From the NCBI RefSeq assembly GCF_018128925.1, contig NZ_CP067007.1:970164-1034163 (forward strand): 64,000 nucleotides of DNA, in the 5' to 3' direction. The stretch is from Nitrosopumilus sp. K4 (GTDB lineage: Archaea > Thermoproteota > Nitrososphaeria > Nitrososphaerales > Nitrosopumilaceae). The position numbers and the translations under genes were made by a program. This document shows positions 58,652 through 64,000 of the stretch, in pieces; positions within the stretch are counted from its first letter, which is position 1, and each line of letters begins with the position of its first letter. Below the pieces are notes generated by a model that did no database searches, had not been told where the DNA came from, and saw only the letters and a list, made by a program, of their open reading frames with translations.

Positions 58652-60690
58652 ACACCAGTTTCGTCTGCTTCTTTTAGTTGTTCTTTCTTTCTCTTTAGTG
58701 CTGCAAATATTCCAATAATTGCTGCAATCCAGATTGTACTAAGAAGAACATTTGAGATGCTGACATACATGTACGGAGTTGCATCCATCAAGTTCGTTTT
58801 AATCAAAAGGGCCCTATCGCTAATATCCATCATTCCAGTGTGGTATGCAGAGCTGTCCTTTGGAATAGCAGAAATCTTTTGAATACTAGTTACAAGATAA
58901 TCAACATCTGCTTGGATTCTCAAAAAGTTTGTAGATTCAGTAGGAAAAATCCAAACAGGGTTTTTGTTATTATCAGGCAAGTTATCTAGAACAATTGCCA
59001 TGTCTGCATTAATTGCATTGAGATGGTTTTGGATTGCTACAGGATCAGAGGAGCCAATTATTCCATCAAGGTGTCCTCTCATCCTATCTAGAGGATAAAT
59101 GTCAGTGTTATATCCATTAAATGCCATCACTGCACCAAATACAATAATTGCCAATATTCCAATCATAGATAGTTTGTAAACGGTGTTTGCCATCTTTTCG
59201 CTCTTAGATAGAATTCTTTGTTCACTTGATTTATTTCTTTTAAATCTCGTGTGTGACAGGCTCATGTATGCAATGTAAAAGAATCCAACTGTTTGCAGCC
59301 CAATTATGGGAACAAAAATAGGATTGTTTGAGAAAATTGCAACAAATATTCCAATTATTCCATAAACTCCAAAGAACAACTCCAGCAAAGTCACCTGAGA
59401 GAAAGGCAGGTTGTAGGCATTTGTTTTCCAGTCATCTTTTGTCTTTAAAATTCCATATTTCGGAGTTCTAAGAAATTCATTTTTCTTTCCAAGCACTGCA
59501 TCAAACACTGCAACACTATTGTTTACAGACATGCCCGCATTGTAAACCAACAATGCAGGAAGTATCTTTGCCTTTGATTTCCACGACTTTTGATACATGC
59601 TTTGTATAATCATGATGTATGCACCAGGTCCCATTGCAAGATATGTTGCAATTGTCAATGCAGGGATAAAGCTTACAACATAAAGATTCATGTGAGATGC
59701 CAAAAGAATCGGCAAGGCAAGAAATTGAACCAACATTAAAGGATACACGATATGTCTAGTTAGCTGAATGAATGCCTGAACTTTGGCCTCAATTGCAACT
59801 TTGCGTTTGATTGCAATATCAGTTAGTAGTTTTATCGCACATTGGATTGAGCCTTTTGCCCAGCGAAACTGCTGGCGTTTTGCAGCATTCATCTGAACCG
59901 GAAGTTCTGCGTTAACTATAATGTCTGGCAAAAAGACACATTTCCATCCCTTCATTTGTGCACGATAACTCAAGTCCAGATCTTCAACTAATGTTGCAGT
60001 ATGCCAGCCACCAGCATCTTCAATGCATTCTCTTTTCCAAATTCCTGCCGTTCCATTAAAGTTCATAAACAAATGAGAATTGCTTTTTGCTTTTTGTTCA
60101 ATCAAAAAGTGAAAGTCAAGACTGAGTGCCTGTGCTTGAGTAATCGCCGAATAGTTTTCATTAACGTGTCCCCAGCGACATTGAACAAGCCCAATGTTTG
60201 ATTTTGAAAAGTGTGGAATTGCTCGTTTTAAAAACCAGTTTGGAGGAATAAAATCAGCATCAAAAATTGCAACATAATCAGTGTCAGTTGTCTGCATTGC
60301 ATATTTGAGAGCACCTGCTTTGTATCCTTTTCTGGTACCTCGTCTAACATGCTCAATTCGAAATCCTTTTTCCTTGTAATCATTTACAGTATTTCCCAAT
60401 AACTCGACAGTATCATCATCTGAATCATCTAAAACCATAATTCGCATTTTTTCTTTAGGATAATCCAAATCACATACTGCATCAATCAATCTTTTTGCAA
60501 CATACTTTTCATTGTAAATTGGCAGTTGGATTGTTACTGATGGAGTTCCATGTTCAGAAGTAAGCAGGGCATCTTTTCGTTTTCCTGAAAGATATGCAAG
60601 ATAGTAAAAATTGCAAGTGTATGCAGTTATGATAATAGCTGATAGAATAAACAGATCGAAGATAAATTGTGTGAAAGGGTTTAGTGCCAT
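58648..60690 (-). CDS. processive glycosyltransferase family 2, cellulose-synthase-like
   Basis: 680 residues. TM 1 near 8-28, then a GT2 catalytic domain with FDADFIPP (DxD), TLVEDLDLSYRA (the base ED) and QQFRWAKGSIQ (QxxRW acceptor motif), then at least four further membrane helices and an extracytoplasmic region at 540-620 before the last helix. Such enzymes make and extrude a beta-glycan chain, so surface polysaccharide synthesis is expected. The stop overlaps the 57116 gene by four bases. Confidence 0.9.
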   Translation of the reverse strand: MALNPFTQFIFDLFILSAIIITAYTCNFYYLAYLSGKRKDALLTSEHGTPSVTIQLPIYNEKYVAKRLIDAVCDLDYPKEKMRIMVLDDSDDDTVELLGNTVNDYKEKGFRIEHVRRGTRKGYKAGALKYAMQTTDTDYVAIFDADFIPPNWFLKRAIPHFSKSNIGLVQCRWGHVNENYSAITQAQALSLDFHFLIEQKAKSNSHLFMNFNGTAGIWKRECIEDAGGWHTATLVEDLDLSYRAQMKGWKCVFLPDIIVNAELPVQMNAAKRQQFRWAKGSIQCAIKLLTDIAIKRKVAIEAKVQAFIQLTRHIVYPLMLVQFLALPILLASHMNLYVVSFIPALTIATYLAMGPGAYIMIIQSMYQKSWKSKAKILPALLVYNAGMSVNNSVAVFDAVLGKKNEFLRTPKYGILKTKDDWKTNAYNLPFSQVTLLELFFGVYGIIGIFVAIFSNNPIFVPIIGLQTVGFFYIAYMSLSHTRFKRNKSSEQRILSKSEKMANTVYKLSMIGILAIIVFGAVMAFNGYNTDIYPLDRMRGHLDGIIGSSDPVAIQNHLNAINADMAIVLDNLPDNNKNPVWIFPTESTNFLRIQADVDYLVTSIQKISAIPKDSSAYHTGMMDISDRALLIKTNLMDATPYMYVSISNVLLSTIWIAAIIGIFAALKRKKEQLKEADETGV

Positions 60691-60744
60691 ATCCCTACTT
60701 TGTGAGAATGACTAATCGCTATTTATACTTGCAAAATTATTTGC

Positions 60745-61692
60745 CTATTTTTGCTCAAAGATCTTGATTGCTTGTGGTGGACATACTCCCTCACATGCAA
60801 GACAAAAGATACAATCAGGCTCTTTTGACATCAATGGTTTCTTCTCAGATGCAGGGTTTCCTGGAGTGTCAAACCATTCGTACACACCGACAGGACATGC
60901 TTCAATACATGCACCGTCTGCTACACAGATATCATAATCCACTGAAACGAATTCTCCCCAAACTCCAAGAATTGCGTTGTTAGAACCTCTTCTTCCCCAT
61001 GTTTTGATAGTATGATCATTTGCAGTGTATGGAGCAGAAGGTTTCATTTTTGATTTGTAATCAACATCAATTGGTCCAGGTTTTGCACCGTCTGGAACTT
61101 CAATCTCGCCTTCATCTTCTTCAATTTCTTCATCAGTAGCTTCGGTTGGTTTTGGTTTTGCGCCAAGAACAATCTTTGCAAGAGGAGTCAACTCTTCGAG
61201 TCTTTTGATTGCTTGAGATTGATCTAGTTTTTCTGCTTTTGCAAGATAGGATATCATCTTGTCAGCAAGAATTGTGTTTCTCAGTATAGTATCAATTACC
61301 ATTTTTGCAAAATGGTCTGCTTTCTTTCTGTAATCTTTAACCCAATTTGGATCTCCAAACTTTTCAATTGGGAAAATTTGATAAATAATATCAACAACTT
61401 CTCCTGTAACAACTTCAACAGTTACAGAGAGTTCAACTTCTTCGTATCCTTTTGCATCAGGATCATCCATGTTTTGTTCCTTCCAACGATATGTTGCAAA
61501 AATTCTGTCTGCATATGCATCCATCTCAAAGGCTTTCTTTAACCCCTCATGAACTGATTTGATTTCATTTGGGTCTTCAAGTTTGATTGGCAGTCTGTAC
61601 AATCCAAGCTTGAAACCATGTAAAGGATAAACACCCCTCTTTGCAGTTGGTGCCTCCATAGACCAAACTCGATCTTTGAGAAGTAACGACAT
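60745..61692 (-). CDS. 7Fe/8Fe zinc-type (Zfx-like) ferredoxin with long N-terminal domain
   Basis: 315 residues. The last 75 residues match archaeal zinc-containing ferredoxin: a first cluster CVADGACIEACPVG (C-x5-C-x3-C, so probably [3Fe-4S]), the EWFDTPGNPASEKKP loop and a second cluster CIFCLACEGVCP (C-x2-C-x2-C-x3-C). Zfx zinc His ligands are largely missing (one His in NDHTIKT). The 210 N-terminal residues are an unknown, helix-rich domain with an acidic linker (DEEIEEDEGE). Redox carrier in central metabolism; partner unknown. Confidence 0.85.
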   Translation of the reverse strand: MSLLLKDRVWSMEAPTAKRGVYPLHGFKLGLYRLPIKLEDPNEIKSVHEGLKKAFEMDAYADRIFATYRWKEQNMDDPDAKGYEEVELSVTVEVVTGEVVDIIYQIFPIEKFGDPNWVKDYRKKADHFAKMVIDTILRNTILADKMISYLAKAEKLDQSQAIKRLEELTPLAKIVLGAKPKPTEATDEEIEEDEGEIEVPDGAKPGPIDVDYKSKMKPSAPYTANDHTIKTWGRRGSNNAILGVWGEFVSVDYDICVADGACIEACPVGVYEWFDTPGNPASEKKPLMSKEPDCIFCLACEGVCPPQAIKIFEQK

Positions 61693-61741
61693 TTGCTTTG
61701 AATGGTTTGATTTTATTTAAAAAGGTTATCAGTCATTGTTA

Positions 61742-62053
61742 TCAATCATTGTCATCAGGACAGGTAAGTTCACGAAGTTCTGTGTACTTTTTTTCCATTG
61801 CTTCTGCATGAACCATTACCTGATCTAGATCAAACTGTTCCTTTGAAAAATACCATCTTATCGGAACCCAATGCCCTATTCCATCCATATCATGAATCAT
61901 ACCCTTGTCTGCCTTGACATTTAGTTTCTCATCTACAGATGTTTCTTTTACAGTTAGGCCTCGCTTTGTCTTGTCTTCCATTATAAGATCAGACTCGCCG
62001 TCTTTGATGTAATAAAATGAGCCTTTCTTCAAAACAGGAAGGTCTAGTAGCAT
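61742..62053 (-). CDS. uncharacterised protein linked to rhodanese
   Basis: 103 residues, no family recognised. Beta-rich N-terminus (GSFYYIKDGESDLIMED), then KRGLTVKETSVDEKLNVKADKG and a HWVPIRWYFSKEQFDLD segment, ending with an acidic tail containing one Cys. Directly behind the rhodanese gene with no gap, so it is co-transcribed and may act with it. Confidence 0.6.
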   Translation of the reverse strand: MLLDLPVLKKGSFYYIKDGESDLIMEDKTKRGLTVKETSVDEKLNVKADKGMIHDMDGIGHWVPIRWYFSKEQFDLDQVMVHAEAMEKKYTELRELTCPDDND

Positions 62054-62899
62054 TTACTTTTCCACTGGGTTTCCTATCATGTTACCCCATTCAGTCCAGG
62101 AACCATCATAGTTTCGAACCTTTGGGTATCCTAGAAGATATTTTAGGACAAACCAGCTATGAGAAGAACGTTCTCCAATCCTACAATAACAAATCACATC
62201 TTTGTCAGGGGTAACTCCTTTAGGATCATAATTCTGTTTTAGTTCTTCAACTGATTTGAAGGTCCCATCAGCATCATTTACAGCAGTTGCCCATGGAATG
62301 TTGTTTGCACCGGGAATGTGTCCACCTCTTTGTGCATGCTCCATTGGATATTCTGGCGGTGCAGTGATTTCTCCTGTGAATTCTTTTGGAGAACGTACAT
62401 CAACCATAACAGTATCTTCACGTCCAAGAGCACGACTCACATCAAATAGGTATGCACGAAGTCCATCATCAGGAGGAAGTGCTGCATATTGTGTTGGTGC
62501 AATTTGTGGTTCTTCAGTTGTGTATTCTCTATTTTCTAATTCCCATTTCTTTCTGCCACCATTCATAATCTTTAGGTTTTCATGTCCATAGTATTTGAAA
62601 ACCCAAAAAACAAATGCAGCAAACCAATTGTTAAAATCACCATAAAGAACCACTTCAGAATCTTTGGCGATTCCATTTTTAGCCATTAATTCTTCAAATT
62701 GTTTTTTGTTAATGATATCTCTAGTAACAGGATCATTAATGTCGCGCTTCCACCAAATCAGACTAGCTCCTTTGATGTGACCCTTTTGATATCCATTTAC
62801 TGGATCATAATCTACTTCAACTAATTTCCTATTTTCATTAGGAGGATTTTGAGATACCCATTCGGTATCAACTAACACTTCAGGATGTGCGTAACTCAT
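62054..62899 (-). CDS. tandem-rhodanese thiosulfate/mercaptopyruvate sulfurtransferase
   Basis: 281 residues from ATG 62899 (the frame stays open further upstream without conserved residues). The first rhodanese domain (VEVDYDPVNGYQKGHIKGASLIWW) lacks the Cys, while the second holds C-R-x-G-E-R-S (CYCRIGERSSHSW) with the persulfide Cys and the VDVRSPKEF start. It transfers sulfane sulfur to thiols or cyanide. Divergent from NAD kinase. Confidence 0.92.
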   Translation of the reverse strand: MSYAHPEVLVDTEWVSQNPPNENRKLVEVDYDPVNGYQKGHIKGASLIWWKRDINDPVTRDIINKKQFEELMAKNGIAKDSEVVLYGDFNNWFAAFVFWVFKYYGHENLKIMNGGRKKWELENREYTTEEPQIAPTQYAALPPDDGLRAYLFDVSRALGREDTVMVDVRSPKEFTGEITAPPEYPMEHAQRGGHIPGANNIPWATAVNDADGTFKSVEELKQNYDPKGVTPDKDVICYCRIGERSSHSWFVLKYLLGYPKVRNYDGSWTEWGNMIGNPVEK

Positions 62900-62988
62900 G
62901 TTTTGTAAAATTTCGTTTTCATACTTAATTGTTTTCCGAAATGTGGCAAAAATATCATTTTTAAGTAAATGCCATCTACAAAAAATGA

Positions 62989-63804
62989 TTGAAACTAAAC
63001 AAAGTTGCAGTGGTATCAAAAGTAGGTTCCAAGGAATCTGAAGCTGCAGCAAAAGATGTTGCAAAAAAATTTCTAGCAAAAAAATCAAAGGTATTCACTA
63101 TTGCTCCAGTCGAAGTGGAAGGGGCAAAAAAGATGGAATCCCTAGAAGAATTAAAGAAAGAAACCCTTGATCTTATCGTATCTCTCGGAGGAGACGGCAC
63201 AACACTTCGAGTCTTTAGAAATATGATTAATGAGACACCGATTCTCACCATAAACGTAGGAGGAAATAGAGGGATCTTAGCGGAGATCACTATTGATGAA
63301 ATTGACAATGCAATTGAGAGTATTCAAAAAGGCAAGTTCTTTTTGGACAAGAGAACAAGGGTTGTTGCATCATGTGGAGGAAAAGAATTTCCACCAGCAT
63401 TAAATGAGATTTATGTTTGCAGAACTAATTTAACAAAAACTGCAGAAATCGAAATAAAATTCCAAAATGACACAGTAAAACAAAAAATGGATGGGGTAAT
63501 CATTGCAACACCAAGTGGTTCAACAGGCCATTCCTTTTCACTTGGAGGTCCAATCCTGCATGAGAGTTTAGATGTTTTAATAATCACGCCAGTTGCTCCA
63601 GTTTACAGACTAGAGTCAATTGTTGTTCCTGATGAGAAGATAGAAATTATCTCATCGCATGATTGCAGTATAGTGATGGATGCACAGGTTGTAAAATCTG
63701 CAGGATTTGGAGAGCCGATAATTATTAAAAAATACAAAAAACCAGCTGTCTTTATCAGATTAAAGAAGCGTGGTTTAAGACAGATGAGTAAACTTGGATT
63801 TTAG
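62989..63804 (+). CDS. nadK: NAD kinase
   Basis: 271 residues from TTG 62989. The GGDGT diacylglycerol-kinase-like motif (G67-G68-D69-G70-T71), NVGGNRGILAEI and the GVIIATPSGSTGHSFSLGGPI substrate loop are intact. It makes NADP from NAD and ATP or polyphosphate. Overlaps the next gene by 11 bases, indicating co-transcription. Confidence 0.95.
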   Translation: MKLNKVAVVSKVGSKESEAAAKDVAKKFLAKKSKVFTIAPVEVEGAKKMESLEELKKETLDLIVSLGGDGTTLRVFRNMINETPILTINVGGNRGILAEITIDEIDNAIESIQKGKFFLDKRTRVVASCGGKEFPPALNEIYVCRTNLTKTAEIEIKFQNDTVKQKMDGVIIATPSGSTGHSFSLGGPILHESLDVLIITPVAPVYRLESIVVPDEKIEIISSHDCSIVMDAQVVKSAGFGEPIIIKKYKKPAVFIRLKKRGLRQMSKLGF

Positions 63805-64000
63805 AATTTTAGATGCTAGTGCATTTTATGCAGGGGTTCCATTTGGTTCAGAAGCTGATTGTTATACAACATCGTTAGTCTATGAAGAAATCAAACATAT
63901 CAAAAAAAATCATGACGCGCTAGGAACTTTGCTTGAAACAAACAGACTAAAAATCATGGATCCTGATCCAGAATCAACAAGTGCTGCAGTTGCATCTGCA
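63794..64000 (+). CDS. nob1: PIN-domain ribonuclease, Nob1-like (N-terminal part)
   Basis: 69 codons before the window ends. From TTG 63794 the sequence reads MDFRILDASAFYAGVPFG, with the PIN-domain first Asp, then SLVYEEIKHIKKNHDAL with the Glu of the second motif. The LDASAF start and absence of a VapB-like partner fit Nob1, the endonuclease that trims the 3' end of 16S rRNA, rather than a toxin. The zinc ribbon expected in archaeal Nob1 lies beyond the window. Confidence 0.7.
   Translation, partial: MDFRILDASAFYAGVPFGSEADCYTTSLVYEEIKHIKKNHDALGTLLETNRLKIMDPDPESTSAAVASA

Noticed and set aside
63794-64000. PIN protein as a VapC toxin
   Set aside because: No VapB-like gene precedes it; it overlaps NAD kinase, and the LDASAF start fits Nob1 better.

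Overview
The window looks like a chromosomal stretch of a marine-type ammonia-oxidising archaeon (Nitrososphaerota/Thaumarchaeota, Nitrosopumilus-like). The evidence is the AT-rich DNA, archaeal gene types (TFB, L10e, archaeal tRNA-splicing endonuclease, single-OB-fold SSB, Nob1-like PIN protein, a tRNA-Leu with a canonical 37/38 intron), TATA boxes about 20-25 bases upstream of start codons (leaderless mRNAs), a PEFG-CTERM protein, several secreted proteins carrying the IPxWIKNNAxWW repeat common in this phylum, and many tiny zinc-ribbon proteins. No rRNA, insertion sequence, CRISPR array or intact provirus is visible.

Layout. 0-9 kb: DUF1722 protein, a membrane-anchored SDR, a B12-binding protein with the CarH light-sensor motifs, a zinc-ribbon peptide overlapping a TFB with a degenerate ribbon, HD hydrolase, VTT membrane protein, tRNA-Leu(CAA), SSB, a histone-H1-like coiled-coil protein and a PAP2 phosphatase. 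9-15.5 kb: pgk and a SUF operon (SufB, SufD, Rieske ferredoxin, SufS, SufU-like scaffold, zinc-ribbon protein) without SufC. 15.5-21.5 kb: a PKD-repeat surface protein and the tetrapyrrole operon hemL-hemC-SUMT-hemD. 21.5-26 kb: a transport block with an arsenic module (aquaglyceroporin, thioredoxin-type ArsC, divergent ArsR), a bicarbonate module (SbtA with a PII-like SbtB) and a phosphate module (PiT with DUF47). 26-36 kb: secreted repeat proteins (triple repeat; NHL-HYR-RTX; IPxWIKNNA repeats), an ABC-2 exporter, PRC-barrel and F420-type flavin proteins, and a metallothionein-like peptide. 36-49.5 kb is accessory in character: tRNA-Glu(CTC) followed 1.2 kb later by a copy of its 3' end, a nucleotidyltransferase, decayed zinc-finger genes, Cys-rich miniproteins, a class III cyclase, a PEFG protein, a FecR/repeat protein and a thrombospondin-3 protein with an HEIGH motif. 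49.5-64 kb: Cache-type histidine kinase, SIMPL protein, orphan PLD-like protein, endA, rpl10e, tRNA-Gly, a CPA2 antiporter, a probable box C/D sRNA, a 23-bp palindrome, coiled-coil protein, processive GT2, Zfx-like ferredoxin, tandem rhodanese, NAD kinase and the start of a Nob1-like gene.

Working together: the bicarbonate, phosphate and arsenate genes fit an autotroph at low nutrient levels (phosphate scavenging brings in arsenate). The tetrapyrrole operon makes the siroheme/cobalamin precursor, and the B12-binding CarH-like protein near the left end would use the resulting adenosylcobalamin as a light sensor. The most original leads are that photosensor candidate with a non-MerR N-terminus, the split zinc ribbon next to TFB, the putative C/D sRNA with its neighbouring palindrome, and the decaying miniprotein cluster beside the tRNA-Glu repeat.
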